A stretch of 64,000 bases of DNA from Citrobacter werkmanii NBRC 105721 (GTDB taxonomy: Bacteria; Pseudomonadota; Gammaproteobacteria; Enterobacterales; Enterobacteriaceae). This document shows positions 48,009 through 58,931 of the stretch, piece by piece. The stretch lies in assembly GCA_000759755.1 (NCBI GenBank), contig BBMW01000011.1:404310-468309 (forward strand), given 5' to 3'. Numbering within the stretch: position 1 is the first letter of the stretch; every line of letters begins with the position of its first letter. Below the pieces are notes generated by a model. The model was not told the origin of the DNA, ran no database searches, and saw nothing but the letters and a program-made list of their open reading frames with translations. A program made the position numbers and the translations under genes.

Positions 48009-49496
48009 CTACAACGTTACGCCGCTTTTAAATATCGCTAACTCTCTAAAATCATTCCGCTCGTTGCAGGTTTGCTTACCGTTGGCGAAATCGACGATGG
48101 TATCGACAAATTCTTCCAGTAACTGCGGCATCGCTTTGCCGTGGATCAGTTGTCCGGCATCAAAATCGATCCAGTGCTTTTTCTTCGCTGCCAGCTCGCT
48201 GTTGGTAGCAATTTTCACCGTCGGCACAAATCCACCGTACGGCGTACCGCGACCGGTACTGAACAGCACCATATGACAGCCCGCTCCAGCCAGTGCACTG
48301 GTGGCGACTGCGTCGTTACCCGGCGCGCTCAGCAGGTTCAGACCGTGCGTTTTCAGGCGTTCACCGTAGCGCAGTACGTCCACCACCTGGCTGGAGCCTG
48401 CTTTTTGGGTACAGCCGAGAGATTTATCTTCCAGGGTGGTGATACCACCCGCTTTGTTGCCCGGCGATGGGTTTTCGTAGATCGGCTGGTCGTGAGCAAT
48501 GAAGTACTGTTTGAAGTCATTCACCATAGTGACCAGCTTGCCGAACGTTTCTTCGTCACGGCAGTGGTCCATCAGCAACTGCTCGGCGCCGAACATTTCC
48601 GGTACTTCGGTCAGCACGGTGGTGCCGCCGTTGGCAATGACATAGTCGGAGAAGCGGCCCAGCATCGGGTTGGCGGTAATACCGGACAGGCCGTCGGAGC
48701 CGCCGCATTCGAGACCAAACTTCAGCTCGCCCAGCTTACCGGGTTCACGCTTATCGTTACGCATCACGTTGTACAACTGGTGAAGATGTTCGATCCCCGC
48801 TTCCACTTCGTCTTCCTGGTGTTGGCAGACCATAAAGTGAACGCGATCGGGATCGTACTCGCCTAAGGTTTCGCGAAAAGCGTCAACCTGGTTGTTTTCA
48901 CAGCCGAGACCGACCACCAGCACTGCGCCCGCGTTCGGGTGGCGCACCATGTTTTGCAGCATGGTGCGGGTGTTGATATGGTCGTCACCCAGTTGTGAGC
49001 AGCCGTAGGTGTGGCTGAAGAGATGCACGCCGTCGATCCCTTCGGCATCGTTGGTCTCTTTCAGGAAGCGATTCTGCATCTGACGGGCCATGGCGTTGAC
49101 GCAGCCTACTGTCGGCAGGATCCACAGTTCATTACGCACGCCAACATCGCCGTTGGCACGACGGTAGATCTGTACATCACGATCCGCCGGTTGCGCCTCA
49201 GGTTCCTGAAAGTCGGGTTGATAGCTATATTCATCCAGATCGCTCAGATTGGTACGCGTGTTATGAGCATGAATATGCTCGCCCGCCGCGATATCAGCCA
49301 GAGCATGGCCGATCGGCAGGCCATATTTCATGACGTTCTCACCCTGCGCGATATCGCAAAGCGCGAACTTATGCCCACGAGAGACCGCCTGGCGCAGGGT
49401 TACCGCCTGCCCGTCAACGGTAACTTCGGTTCCTTCAGCCAAATCAGCGAGCGCTACCGCAACGTTATCCAGCGTATGGATCTTGATGTATTGCAT
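48009..49496 (-). CDS. uxaA: D-altronate dehydratase UxaA
   Basis: The 495-residue protein equals E. coli UxaA. The N-terminal SAF domain (MQYIKIHTLDNVAVALADLA) is followed by the catalytic UxaA family domain (RRANGDVGVRNELWILPTVG, GLECGGSDGLSGITANPMLG). It turns D-altronate into 2-keto-3-deoxygluconate in galacturonate breakdown, using iron or manganese. It follows uxaC on the same strand across a 162-nt gap almost filled by a mobile repeat, so the uxaCA transcript carries a long hairpin between the genes. Confidence 0.96.
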   Translation of the reverse strand: MQYIKIHTLDNVAVALADLAEGTEVTVDGQAVTLRQAVSRGHKFALCDIAQGENVMKYGLPIGHALADIAAGEHIHAHNTRTNLSDLDEYSYQPDFQEPEAQPADRDVQIYRRANGDVGVRNELWILPTVGCVNAMARQMQNRFLKETNDAEGIDGVHLFSHTYGCSQLGDDHINTRTMLQNMVRHPNAGAVLVVGLGCENNQVDAFRETLGEYDPDRVHFMVCQHQEDEVEAGIEHLHQLYNVMRNDKREPGKLGELKFGLECGGSDGLSGITANPMLGRFSDYVIANGGTTVLTEVPEMFGAEQLLMDHCRDEETFGKLVTMVNDFKQYFIAHDQPIYENPSPGNKAGGITTLEDKSLGCTQKAGSSQVVDVLRYGERLKTHGLNLLSAPGNDAVATSALAGAGCHMVLFSTGRGTPYGGFVPTVKIATNSELAAKKKHWIDFDAGQLIHGKAMPQLLEEFVDTIVDFANGKQTCNERNDFRELAIFKSGVTL

Positions 49497-49510
49497 ATCA
49501 ACCCCGGACC

Positions 49511-49657
49511 TTAGAGCCTATTTCAGTAGGCGTATATTGTCGCAGCCCGTTTGGACACGGACAGCGCGCAAAAACCGGAGCGTACACGCAGTACGTGAGG
49601 ATTTTGAGCACTGCCCAGGTTCAAACTGGCAAGTAAAATAGCCTAATGGATAGGCTC

Positions 49658-49660
<3 letters not shown>
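49511..49660. repeat. 150-bp MITE-like element between uxaA and uxaC
   Basis: The terminal inverted repeats are TTAGAGCCTAT (49511) and, on the reverse of the right end, TAAGAGCCTAT (49660). Each is followed by an inverted GTAGGC/ATTAGGC block. The core has an ERIC-like palindromic heart, CGTACACGCAGTACGTGAGG. It contains no gene. The last three bases are the uxaC stop codon. The size resembles the roughly 150-bp RSA repeats of E. coli, but I cannot confirm membership. Confidence 0.7.
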
Positions 49661-51172
<1,512 letters not shown>

Positions 51173-51283
51173 TCAACAAATGATGACAAAAAAATTACTC
51201 TCAAAGAGGTAAATCATGCCTCAAGCCGCGCCAGCACTGGCTTTGCTGAATCGAAATAATGACCACACGAAGATTCACACTTT

Positions 51284-51299
51284 TGTGATGGCACTCACC
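51284..51299. promoter_or_regulatory. CRP-like site between uxaC and exuT
   Basis: TGTGATGGCACTCACC matches TGTGA-N6-TCACA in all but the last base. Catabolite control of hexuronate genes is expected. A poorer copy (CGTGAGTTAGATCAAC) lies near 51161-51176. Confidence 0.6.
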
Positions 51300-51303
51300 T
51301 TTT

Positions 51304-51325
51304 AAAGTTGTATGACAAGTTATCT
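51304..51325. promoter_or_regulatory. ExuR-type site before exuT
   Basis: TAAAGTTGTATGACAAGTTA keeps the TTGTATNACAA heart of ExuR sites and lies just right of the CRP-like box. The remaining 218 bp to exuT form a long leader with no gene I trust. Confidence 0.45.
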
Positions 51326-51543
51326 TTTGGCCGTCGCGATACATAAGCCGACGGAATGCAAATTACCGATGTATCACCATCGGATTGACCGGTACGGAAA
51401 CCGAATTAGCACAACTATTGACATGGCAACGTTCGGGGAGTACCGGCTTTTTTTTCGGTTCCCCCCTCGTAAAAGAACATCCTCCGCTCTGAACTGGAAG
51501 ATGACCGCTCGTTCGCGGACATAACAAAACGATGAGGTTTTAC

Positions 51544-52845
51544 ATGCGTAAAATTAAAGGGTTACGTTGGTACATGATCGCACTGGTGACGCTTGGCACC
51601 GTGCTGGGTTACCTGACACGTAACACTGTGGCGGCAGCTGCGCCGACTCTGATGGAAGAGTTACACATCTCCACTCAACAGTATTCCTATATCATCGCAG
51701 CGTATTCTGCTGCTTACACCGTAATGCAACCCGTTGCTGGCTACGTGCTTGATGTTCTCGGCACGAAAATAGGTTACGCGATGTTCGCCGTTCTGTGGGC
51801 CGTCTTCTGTGGCGCGACCGCACTGGCTGGCAGCTGGGGTGGCCTGGCGTTGGCGCGAGGTGCGGTAGGTGCCGCTGAAGCCGCAATGATCCCGGCCGGT
51901 CTGAAAGCCAGTTCTGAATGGTTCCCGGCAAAAGAGCGTTCAATTGCCGTCGGTTACTTCAACGTCGGTTCTTCTATCGGCGCGATGATCGCTCCGCCGC
52001 TGGTGGTCTGGGCTATCGTCATGCACAGCTGGCAAATGGCATTCATTATTTCCGGTGCCCTGAGCTTCATCTGGGCGATGTCCTGGCTGGTGTTCTATAA
52101 ACACCCACGCGACCAGAAAAAACTGTCTGACGAAGAACGTGATTACATTCTGAACGGCCAGGAATCACAGCATAAAAACACGACCTCGAAGAAAATGTCG
52201 CTCGGCCAGATCCTGCGTAACCGCCAGTTCTGGGGCATCGCGCTGCCGCGTTTCCTGGCTGAACCGGCGTGGGGGACTTTCAACGCCTGGATCCCGCTGT
52301 TCATGTTTAAAGTCTACGGCTTTAACCTGAAAGAAATCGCCATGTTTGCCTGGATGCCGATGCTGTTTGCTGACCTGGGCTGTATCGTTGGGGGTTACCT
52401 GCCACCGCTGTTCCAGCGTTGGTTTGGCGTGAACCTGATCGTGTCCCGTAAAATGGTGGTCACCATGGGCGCGCTGCTGATGATTGGCCCAGGGATGATT
52501 GGTCTGTTCACCAGCCCATACATTGCTATCGCCCTGCTGTGCGTCGGCGGCTTTGCTCACCAGGCGCTGTCCGGTGCGCTGATTACGCTCTCCTCTGACG
52601 TATTTGGCCGTAATGAAGTGGCAACCGCGAACGGTCTGACCGGCATGTCCGCCTGGCTTGCCAGTACGCTGTTTGCCCTGGTCGTTGGCGCGCTGGCCGA
52701 CACCATCGGCTTTAGCCCGCTGTTCGCCGTGCTGGCGGTATTCGACCTGCTTGGCGCGTTGGTCATCTGGACGGTACTACAGAACAAATCAGCCAGCGAG
52801 ATAGATTCAGGTCCGCAAACTGGCGATCCCGCGACGCAAAGTTAA
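51544..52845 (+). CDS. exuT: Hexuronate transporter ExuT (MFS)
   Basis: The 433-residue major facilitator of the anion:cation symporter family starts [20 protein letters not shown]. It has twelve predicted membrane segments, the family motif region [20 protein letters not shown] and [20 protein letters not shown], and a central cytoplasmic loop near residue 205. It imports galacturonate and glucuronate for UxaC. GAGG before ATG 51544 fixes the start four codons after another ATG. It is divergent from uxaC and 134 bp before exuR. Confidence 0.96.
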   Translation: MRKIKGLRWYMIALVTLGTVLGYLTRNTVAAAAPTLMEELHISTQQYSYIIAAYSAAYTVMQPVAGYVLDVLGTKIGYAMFAVLWAVFCGATALAGSWGGLALARGAVGAAEAAMIPAGLKASSEWFPAKERSIAVGYFNVGSSIGAMIAPPLVVWAIVMHSWQMAFIISGALSFIWAMSWLVFYKHPRDQKKLSDEERDYILNGQESQHKNTTSKKMSLGQILRNRQFWGIALPRFLAEPAWGTFNAWIPLFMFKVYGFNLKEIAMFAWMPMLFADLGCIVGGYLPPLFQRWFGVNLIVSRKMVVTMGALLMIGPGMIGLFTSPYIAIALLCVGGFAHQALSGALITLSSDVFGRNEVATANGLTGMSAWLASTLFALVVGALADTIGFSPLFAVLAVFDLLGALVIWTVLQNKSASEIDSGPQTGDPATQS

Positions 52846-52877
52846 CCGGATGCGATACAAAAAGGTTATATAATGCT

Positions 52878-52906
52878 AAGCCGTCAGTTATCTGGCGGCT
52901 TTTTTG
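52878..52906 (+). terminator. exuT terminator
   Basis: AAGCCGTCAG-TTAT-CTGGCGGCTT followed by TTTTTG is an intrinsic terminator 33 nt after exuT, separating it from exuR. Confidence 0.85.
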
Positions 52907-52930
52907 TCCTCGCGAGTGGAGGCGTAATCG

Positions 52931-52952
52931 CAAAAGTGGTATAACAAATATA
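52931..52952. promoter_or_regulatory. ExuR-type site before exuR
   Basis: CAAAAGTGGTATAACAAATA fits the ExuR consensus heart TGGTATNNCAA and lies about 28 bp before the exuR start, suggesting autorepression. Confidence 0.5.
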
Positions 52953-52979
52953 GTCTGCCGTATCATGCCTGGAGCGCAT

Positions 52980-53756
52980 ATGGAAATCACCGAACCACGC
53001 CGTTTATACCAACAACTTGCCGCTGATCTTAAAGAACGCATCGAGCAAGGCGTCTATCTGGTGGGTGACAAACTCCCCGCTGAGCGCTTTATCGCCGATG
53101 AAAAAAATGTCAGCCGTACCGTGGTTCGTGAAGCGATTATCATGCTGGAAGTTGAGGGCTATGTTGAGGTGCGTAAAGGATCGGGGATCCACGTCATCTC
53201 TAACCAACCCAAACATTATGTTGCTCCCGACGAAGGTTTGGAATTCGCCAGCTACGGTCCTTTTGAATTGCTGCAAGCGCGTCAACTTATTGAGAGCAAC
53301 ATCGCCGAGTTTGCCGCCACCCAGGTGACCAAGCAGGACATTATGAAACTGATGGAAATCCAGGAGAAGTCGCGCAACGAAAAAAGCTTTCGTGACTCCG
53401 AGTGGGATCTCCAGTTCCATGTGCAGGTTGCGCTGGCCACGCAGAACTCCGCCCTGGCCGCCATCGTGGAAAAAATGTGGACTCAGCGTATCCATAACCC
53501 CTACTGGAAAAAACTGCACGACCACATCGACTCGCGTACGGTCGATAACTGGTGCGATGACCATGACCAGATCCTACGGGCGCTGATTCGCAAAGATCCC
53601 CATGCCGCTAAACTGGCGATGTGGCAGCACCTTGAGAATACGAAGCAGATGCTGTTTAACGAAACCAGCGATGATTTTGAGTTCAACGCGGACCGTTACC
53701 TTTTTACTGAAAATCCGGTCGTTCATCTCGATACGGCCGCTAACGGCGCAAAATAA
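52980..53756 (+). CDS. exuR: Hexuronate regulon repressor ExuR (GntR family)
   Basis: The 258-residue FadR-subfamily GntR regulator starts [20 protein letters not shown]. The winged helix is [20 protein letters not shown] with [14 protein letters not shown], and the C-terminal all-helical FCD ligand domain includes [20 protein letters not shown]. It represses uxaCA, exuT and itself until galacturonate-derived ligands bind. The ATG at 52980 has GGAGCG before it. The earlier start at 52965 was not used. Confidence 0.96.
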   Translation: MEITEPRRLYQQLAADLKERIEQGVYLVGDKLPAERFIADEKNVSRTVVREAIIMLEVEGYVEVRKGSGIHVISNQPKHYVAPDEGLEFASYGPFELLQARQLIESNIAEFAATQVTKQDIMKLMEIQEKSRNEKSFRDSEWDLQFHVQVALATQNSALAAIVEKMWTQRIHNPYWKKLHDHIDSRTVDNWCDDHDQILRALIRKDPHAAKLAMWQHLENTKQMLFNETSDDFEFNADRYLFTENPVVHLDTAANGAK

Positions 53757-54105
53757 TCAATCTTATCGATACAGGCGTGGCGAAGCGCCTGTACCTGCTG
53801 CTTGGTAAGCATTAGGTATAAAATGTCAGCCTGTGTAAATCCTCTCGCCTCCCTCTAATGCGATAAGCAAAATCAGAGTTCAGCAACCGTAATTTCTATA
53901 ACGGACAACGTTGACCTTTGTTACAATTAGATGCTATTTGAATTTTTGTGTTTAAGAGCTTGCTAACTTCACAACTTCACAGGGAACAGTTCAGGCCGTG
54001 AATTTGTATCAGACCGCGCACCTTGCAAAAAACATCAATAAAATCGCGGCGTTACAAAATCCAGAAAAACCGGCATGACGATAACCGATTCTCCAGGAAT
54101 ATTGA
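53757..54105. other. exuR-yqjA gap
   Basis: No gene is seen. A hairpin ACAGGCG/CGCCTGT lies at 53771-53792 without a T-run and may end the exuR transcript. A -35-like TTGACC (53911) with a weak TATTTG 18 bp later is the best promoter candidate for yqjA-mzrA, giving a leader of about 150 nt. Confidence 0.4.
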
Positions 54106-54768
54106 ATGGAACTACTGACTCAATTACTGAATGCTTTATGGGCTCAGGATTTTGAAACTCTGGCCAATCCTTCCATGATTGGCATGCTCTATTTTGTACT
54201 ATTTACCATTTTGTTTCTGGAAAATGGACTGCTGCCAGCAGCGTTTTTACCCGGCGACAGTTTGCTGGTACTGGTCGGCGTGCTTATTGCCAAAGGCGCA
54301 ATGGGTTTTCCGCAAACGGTACTGCTACTCACCACCGCGGCCAGCCTCGGCTGTTGGCTCAGTTATATCCAGGGGCGATGGCTGGGGAATACCCGCACCG
54401 TACAAAATTGGTTGTCGCACCTTCCTGCGCATTACCATCAGCGCGCACATCATCTTTTTCATAAGCATGGCTTGTCTGCGCTGCTGGTTGGTCGCTTCAT
54501 TGCGTTTGTCAGAACATTATTGCCGACCATCGCAGGGTTATCCGGCCTGAATAATGCGCGCTTTCAGTTCTTTAACTGGATGAGCGGATTGCTTTGGGTC
54601 CTGATCCTCACAACGCTTGGCTATCTGCTGGGTAAAACGCCGGTATTTCTTAAGTATGAAGATCAGCTCATGTCTTGCCTGATGCTGCTTCCTGTGGTGT
54701 TACTGGTGTTTGGTCTGGCAGGTTCACTGGTTGTGCTGTGGAAAAAGAAATACGGGAACCGAGGATAA
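54106..54768 (+). CDS. yqjA: DedA-family membrane protein YqjA
   Basis: The 220-residue inner-membrane protein of the DedA family has the motifs [20 protein letters not shown] and the arginine-containing [20 protein letters not shown]. It has four to six membrane segments. DedA proteins move undecaprenyl phosphate or similar lipids, and YqjA with YghB is needed for cell division, alkaline tolerance and drug resistance in E. coli. It forms a two-gene unit with mzrA 3 nt downstream, and the unit is CpxR-controlled in E. coli. I could not pick out a clear CpxR box. Confidence 0.95.
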   Translation: MELLTQLLNALWAQDFETLANPSMIGMLYFVLFTILFLENGLLPAAFLPGDSLLVLVGVLIAKGAMGFPQTVLLLTTAASLGCWLSYIQGRWLGNTRTVQNWLSHLPAHYHQRAHHLFHKHGLSALLVGRFIAFVRTLLPTIAGLSGLNNARFQFFNWMSGLLWVLILTTLGYLLGKTPVFLKYEDQLMSCLMLLPVVLLVFGLAGSLVVLWKKKYGNRG

Positions 54769-54771
54769 ATT

Positions 54772-55155
54772 ATGCTGAAATCATGCATAACGTTCCGACG
54801 ACTTGCCTGGACCACTACCTTTATGCTGTTTATCGGCGCGCTGCTCCTGACCTGGTCGGTTATTCGTCAGCAGGAGTCAACGCTTGCCATTCGCGCAGTA
54901 AACCAGGGAGCCAGCATGCCTGATGGCTTCTCTATCTGGCATCACCTGGATGCCAACGGCATTCGCTTTAAAAGCATTACCCCGCAAAATGACGCGCTGC
55001 TGATCACTTTTGATTCCAGCGCGCAGAGCGCAGCCGCCAAAGTCGTGCTGGACCGTACGTTACCGCATGGTTTCGTTATTGCTCAGCAGGATGATGATAA
55101 TCAGGCGGTGCAGTGGTTATCCCGCTTACGTGATACCCCGCACCGTTTTGGTTAA
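54772..55155 (+). CDS. mzrA: MzrA, modulator of EnvZ/OmpR
   Basis: The 127-residue single-pass inner-membrane protein has a hydrophobic span [18 protein letters not shown] (residues of about 14-32) and a periplasmic domain. E. coli MzrA, also 127 residues, binds EnvZ in the periplasm and connects Cpx stress signalling to OmpR output. It starts 3 nt after yqjA, so it is almost certainly co-translated. It was formerly called yqjB. Confidence 0.93.
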   Translation: MLKSCITFRRLAWTTTFMLFIGALLLTWSVIRQQESTLAIRAVNQGASMPDGFSIWHHLDANGIRFKSITPQNDALLITFDSSAQSAAAKVVLDRTLPHGFVIAQQDDDNQAVQWLSRLRDTPHRFG

Positions 55156-55303
55156 TCTCCAGGAATCTGAATTAGATCACTCACTTTGGTGATTTCACCG
55201 TTTAGCGCCTATGATTAATAAACTGGGATTATGACCCAACGTTTTATTAATCTGGAGCATCGACCGCACGCCACAACGTCGAATCACAATGGAAGGTTCA
55301 ATA

Positions 55304-55672
55304 ATGAAATACCGCATCGCTTTGGCTATTAGCCTTTTCGCTCTCAGTGCCGGCAGTTACGCCACTACCCTCTGTCAGGAAAAAGAACAGGATATTCAGC
55401 GGGAGATTAGCTATGCCGAAAAGCACAACAATCAGAACCGCATCAATGGTCTGAACAAAGCGCTTAGTGAGGTTCGGGCTAACTGTACTGACAGCAAACT
55501 GCGCGCCGACCATCAGAAAAAAATCGCAGAGCAGAAAGATGAGATAGCCGAGCGTCAAGATGATTTAGCCGAGGCGAAGCAAAAAGGCGATGCGGATAAA
55601 ATTGCCAAACGCGAACGTAAGCTTGCCGAAGCTCAGAATGAGCTGAAAGAACTCGAATCACGCGATTACTAA
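55304..55672 (+). CDS. yqjC: Periplasmic coiled-coil protein YqjC (DUF1090)
   Basis: The 122-residue protein has a signal peptide (MKYRIALAISLFALSAGSYA) and a mature part of charged heptads (KKIAEQKDEIAERQDDLAEA and following) typical of a long helical hairpin. Two Cys in the mature part probably form a disulfide. The function is unknown; the yqjCDEK run is linked with stress and stationary phase. The start five codons upstream (55289) would disrupt the signal peptide. E. coli YqjC is also 122 residues. Confidence 0.9.
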   Translation: MKYRIALAISLFALSAGSYATTLCQEKEQDIQREISYAEKHNNQNRINGLNKALSEVRANCTDSKLRADHQKKIAEQKDEIAERQDDLAEAKQKGDADKIAKRERKLAEAQNELKELESRDY

Positions 55673-55705
55673 GTACGGTAACTACCCACTCAACTGGAGA
55701 AAACT

Positions 55706-56011
55706 ATGTCGAAAGATAATGCTACGGACAACCTGCGCGCTGAGCTGAAATCTCTTGCGGATACGCTTGAAGAAGTACTTAGCTCCTCTGGCGATAAGTC
55801 GAAGGAAGAGATGAGTAAAATTCGCAGCAAAGCCGAACACGCCCTGCGGGAGAGCCGTCATCGCCTGAGTGAAACCAGCGATGTGATTGCCAAACAGACC
55901 CGTGAAGCCGCGGCCAAAGCCGATAACTATGTACGCGAAAACCCATGGACTGGCGTCGGGATTGGCGCTGCAGTCGGTGTGGTGCTTGGTGTACTGCTGT
56001 CGCGCCGTTAA
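55706..56011 (+). CDS. yqjD: Ribosome-associated membrane protein YqjD
   Basis: The 101-residue protein of the ElaB/YqjD/YgaM family has an N-terminal amphipathic helical domain. A C-terminal glycine-rich membrane anchor (WTGVGIGAAVGVVLGVLLSR) follows YVRENP. In E. coli it ties ribosomes to the inner membrane in stationary phase under RpoS control. It is 33 nt after yqjC with a CTGGAG site and 2 nt before yqjE. Confidence 0.94.
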   Translation: MSKDNATDNLRAELKSLADTLEEVLSSSGDKSKEEMSKIRSKAEHALRESRHRLSETSDVIAKQTREAAAKADNYVRENPWTGVGIGAAVGVVLGVLLSRR

Positions 56012-56013
56012 CA

Positions 56014-56409
56014 ATGGCTGACTCTCAACACGCACAAGGTCCAGGCAAAAGCGTACTGGGTATTGGACAGCGGATCCTGACGATTCTCGTTGAGATCGTA
56101 GAAACGCGGTTGCGGCTGGCCGTCGTGGAACTGGAAGAGGAAAAATCAAATCTCATCCAGATCCTGCTGATGCTTGGGCTGACCATGCTGTTCGCGGCGT
56201 TTGGGCTGATGAGCCTGATGGTGCTTATCATCTGGGCCATTGATCCGCAATATCGCCTGAACGCAATGATTGCCACCACCGTTGTGCTGTTGGTTATGGC
56301 GCTTATTGGCGGGATATGGACTCTGCGTAAAGCGCGCAAAACAACGCTGCTACGCCATACGCGCCACGAACTCGCAAACGACAGGCAGGCCCTGGAGGAT
56401 GATGCATAA
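56014..56409 (+). CDS. yqjE: Inner-membrane protein YqjE (holin-superfamily-like)
   Basis: The 131-residue protein has two membrane segments (IQILLMLGLTMLFAAFGLMS and AMIATTVVLLVMALIGGIWT) between an N-terminal amphipathic helix and a charged tail. It belongs to the YqjE/phage-holin-III-like family, role unknown. The ATG at 56014 starts 2 nt after yqjD. The longer frame to 55945 overlaps yqjD and is not conserved. Its TAA shares one base with the yqjK ATG. Confidence 0.9.
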   Translation: MADSQHAQGPGKSVLGIGQRILTILVEIVETRLRLAVVELEEEKSNLIQILLMLGLTMLFAAFGLMSLMVLIIWAIDPQYRLNAMIATTVVLLVMALIGGIWTLRKARKTTLLRHTRHELANDRQALEDDA

Positions 56410-56708
56410 TGAGCAGTAAAGTCGAACGTCAACAACGTAAGGCGCAACTGCTTGGACAGATCCAGCAGCAACGGCTGGATCTGTCTGCTACTCGCCGCGA
56501 CTGGCTGGAGGCCACCGAAGTCTACGATCGTGGCTGGAAAACGCTGTTGAACCTACGTGGCTGGGTGTTAGTGGGTAGCAGTATCATGGCAGTTCGTACC
56601 ATTCGTAATCCTAATCTGCTGGTACGCTGGGCTAAGCGCGGTTTTAGCGTCTGGAGCATCTGGCGTCTGGTTAAAGCGACCATCAGACAGCAGCAACTGC
56701 GCGGCTAA
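56409..56708 (+). CDS. yqjK: YqjK-like protein
   Basis: The 99-residue basic protein has a helical start rich in Gln and Arg (SSKVERQQRKAQLLGQIQQQ) and one hydrophobic stretch (LLNLRGWVLVGSSIMAVRTI). It belongs to the YqjK family, function unknown, usually found after yqjE. The start overlaps the yqjE stop by one base (TAATG), so the pair is translationally coupled. Confidence 0.88.
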   Translation: MSSKVERQQRKAQLLGQIQQQRLDLSATRRDWLEATEVYDRGWKTLLNLRGWVLVGSSIMAVRTIRNPNLLVRWAKRGFSVWSIWRLVKATIRQQQLRG

Positions 56709-56881
56709 TCCCTCTCACTCCCCCTAACCTCAAAATTTTTGAAAAAATTTGACAGTTTTCCTTGCTAACAATTGTCATTAAGCACGTTTATGATTCTCTC
56801 CATCGACAGCAACGACGCGCTCTGCAGCGTCGTTGCACACAAAACAAAATAAGCCGCCTGAGTGGTTTCCTGGAGTGAATG

Positions 56882-57274
56882 ATGAAGAAATTAGAAGATG
56901 TTGGTGTACTGGTAGCGCGCATTCTGATGCCAATCCTGTTTATTTCCGCAGGCTGGGGCAAAATCACCGGATATGCGGGTACCCAACAGTATATGGAAGC
57001 CATGGGCGTGCCTGGTTTTATGTTGCCGCTGGTCATCCTGCTTGAGTTTGGCGGCGGTCTGGCAATCCTGTTCGGCTTCCTGACCCGCACAACCGCGCTG
57101 TTCACCGCAGGCTTCACGCTGCTGACAGCGTTCATCTTCCACAGCAACTTTGCGGAAGGCGTGAACTCTCTGATGTTCATGAAAAACCTGACCATCGCAG
57201 GCGGTTTCCTGCTGCTGGCTATCACCGGTCCGGGCGCATTCAGCATCGACCGCGTTCTGAATAAAAAGTGGTAA
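56882..57274 (+). CDS. yqjF: DoxX-family membrane protein YqjF
   Basis: The 130-residue, four-span protein starts MKKLEDVGVLVARILMPILF. DoxX landmarks are FISAGWGKITGYAGTQQYME and VILLEFGGGLAILFGFLTRT. It is nearly identical to E. coli YqjF as I remember it, which responds to aromatic nitro compounds through YhaJ. Two ATGs are adjacent, and the second (56882) has the correct distance to GGAG. Confidence 0.92.
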   Translation: MKKLEDVGVLVARILMPILFISAGWGKITGYAGTQQYMEAMGVPGFMLPLVILLEFGGGLAILFGFLTRTTALFTAGFTLLTAFIFHSNFAEGVNSLMFMKNLTIAGGFLLLAITGPGAFSIDRVLNKKW

Positions 57275-57295
57275 GCGAGCTATACTGAACACACC

Positions 57296-57325
57296 AAAAA
57301 GCGAGGGGACATCTCCTCGCTTTTG
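57296..57325 (+). terminator. yqjF terminator
   Basis: AAAAGCGAGG-GGACATCT-CCTCGCTTTTG is a clear stem and T-run 21 nt after the yqjF stop. Confidence 0.88.
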
Positions 57326-57345
57326 CTATCTGAGGAGGCGATAAA

Positions 57346-58332
57346 ATGGGACAACTGATTGACGGCGTATGGCATGACACCTGGTATGATACCAAATCAA
57401 CCGGGGGAAAATTTCAACGTTCAGCATCGGCTTACCGCAACTGGCTCACCGCGGATGGCGCACCGGGTCCAACGGGCGAAGGGGGATTCGCTGCCGAAAA
57501 AGACCGCTATCATCTCTACGTTTCTCTGGCCTGTCCGTGGGCGCACCGTACGCTGATTTTGCGTAAGCTCAAAGGGCTGGAACCGTTTATTTCCGTCTCC
57601 GTTGTACATCCGCTGATGCTAGAAAACGGCTGGACCTTTGACGATACCTTCCCGGCTGCAACCGGCGATACGCTGTATCAACACGAGTTTCTTTACCAGC
57701 TCTATCTGCACGCCGATCCGCATTACAGCGGTAGGGTAACCGTCCCGGTGCTGTGGGATAAAAAAAATCACACCATTGTCAGCAACGAATCTGCGGAGAT
57801 CATCCGCATGTTTAACACCGCTTTTGATGCTTTGGGCGCAAAAGCTGGGGATTACTATCCGCCAGCCCTGCAAAGTCAAATCGACGAGCTGAATGGCTGG
57901 ATTTATGGCAACGTCAATAACGGTGTGTACAAAGCCGGATTTGCCACCAGCCAGGAAGCGTACGATGACGCCGTGGAAAAAGTCTTCCAATCCCTGGCGC
58001 GACTGGAGCAAATCCTGGGGCAGCATCGCTACCTGACCGGCAATCAGTTAACAGAAGCAGATATTCGCCTGTGGACCACACTGGTACGTTTTGATCCAGT
58101 GTATGTGACCCATTTCAAGTGCGACAAACACCGGATTAGCGACTATCTGAACCTGTACGGTTTCCTGCGCGACATCTACCAGATACCGGGCATTGCGGAA
58201 ACCGTCAATTTCGATCACATCCGTAATCACTACTTCCGTAGCCATAAAACCATTAACCCGACTGGTATTATTTCTGTTGGGCCGTGGCAGGACCTTAACG
58301 AACCCCACGGGCGTGACGAGCGTTTCGCCTGA
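57346..58332 (+). CDS. yqjG: Glutathionyl-hydroquinone reductase YqjG
   Basis: The 328-residue Xi-class glutathione transferase has its catalytic Cys63 in SLACPWAHRTLILRKLKGLE. The N-terminal thioredoxin fold is followed by a helical domain with GQHRYLTGNQLTEADIRLWT. It removes glutathione from glutathionyl-hydroquinones. The length equals E. coli YqjG. It lies after its own terminator-separated start with a GAGGAGG site. Confidence 0.95.
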   Translation: MGQLIDGVWHDTWYDTKSTGGKFQRSASAYRNWLTADGAPGPTGEGGFAAEKDRYHLYVSLACPWAHRTLILRKLKGLEPFISVSVVHPLMLENGWTFDDTFPAATGDTLYQHEFLYQLYLHADPHYSGRVTVPVLWDKKNHTIVSNESAEIIRMFNTAFDALGAKAGDYYPPALQSQIDELNGWIYGNVNNGVYKAGFATSQEAYDDAVEKVFQSLARLEQILGQHRYLTGNQLTEADIRLWTTLVRFDPVYVTHFKCDKHRISDYLNLYGFLRDIYQIPGIAETVNFDHIRNHYFRSHKTINPTGIISVGPWQDLNEPHGRDERFA

Positions 58333-58341
58333 TTTACACAG

Positions 58342-58365
58342 GCCCCCATTTGGGGGCTAAATAAT
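58342..58365 (+). terminator. Weak terminator after yqjG
   Basis: GCCCCCA-TT-TGGGGGC is a compact 7-bp stem followed by TAAATAATTA, a poor T-run. Confidence 0.5.
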
Positions 58366-58457
58366 TAATACCGTAAATATTTACCATCATTTCATTCACA
58401 GCTATTCTTAATTTGATTGCTTTAAAAACAAGTAATTGAATGCAGAACGAGGCAAAA

Positions 58458-58823
58458 ATGGATTGGTATTTAAACGTATTAAAGAATTACTTTGGTTTTG
58501 GTGGTCGCGCGCGTCGTAAAGAATACTGGATGTTTGTGCTGGTCAACATCATCTTCACGTTCGTGCTGGGTATCCTGGACAGAATGCTTGGCTGGGAACG
58601 CGCCGGAGGGGAAGGCATACTAACAACGATTTATGGGGTTCTGGTGTTTATCCCTTGGTGGGCGGTACAGTTCAGGCGTTTGCATGACACCGATCGTTCA
58701 GCCTGGTGGCTGCTGGTGCTGCTGATCCCGATCGTTGGCTGGTTGATTATCATCATTTTCAACTGTCAAAACGGGACTCAGGGGAGTAACCGCTTCGGGC
58801 CCGATCCCAAACAGTTATCCTGA
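58458..58823 (+). CDS. yhaH: DUF805 inner-membrane protein YhaH
   Basis: The 121-residue protein starts MDWYLNVLKNYFGFGGRARR. The DUF805 layout has FGGRARRKEYWMFVLVN at the start, about four hydrophobic spans, QFRRLHDTDRSAWWLLVLLI and a soluble tail (GSNRFGPDPKQ). The function is unknown, and YhaJ activates it with yqjF in E. coli. GAGG before this ATG supports it over the earlier ATG (58440). Confidence 0.93.
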   Translation: MDWYLNVLKNYFGFGGRARRKEYWMFVLVNIIFTFVLGILDRMLGWERAGGEGILTTIYGVLVFIPWWAVQFRRLHDTDRSAWWLLVLLIPIVGWLIIIIFNCQNGTQGSNRFGPDPKQLS

Positions 58824-58837
58824 CGTAGCATATGTAG

Positions 58838-58920
58838 ATGCCTGATGGCGCTGCGCTTATCAGGCCTACAACATACTCCGTCTTCCAGGCCGGATAAGGT
58901 GCTTCGCACCGCATCCGGCG
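58838..58920. repeat. BIME between yhaH and yhaJ
   Basis: GATGCCTGATGGCGCTGCGC with TTATCAGGCCTACA, then CAGGCCGGATAAGGTGCTTC with GCACCGCATCCGGCG, form two REP hairpins between convergent genes. Confidence 0.8.
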
Positions 58921-58931
58921 TAACAGTCCGG

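Noticed and set aside
48141-48866. Plus-strand 241-codon open frame opposite uxaA
   Set aside because: It is a shadow of uxaA. The composition is typical of an antisense frame.
51312-51524. Possible 70-residue leader peptide before exuT
   Set aside because: It has no ribosome-binding site, starts within an ExuR-like site, and its sequence looks random. It is treated as leader RNA.
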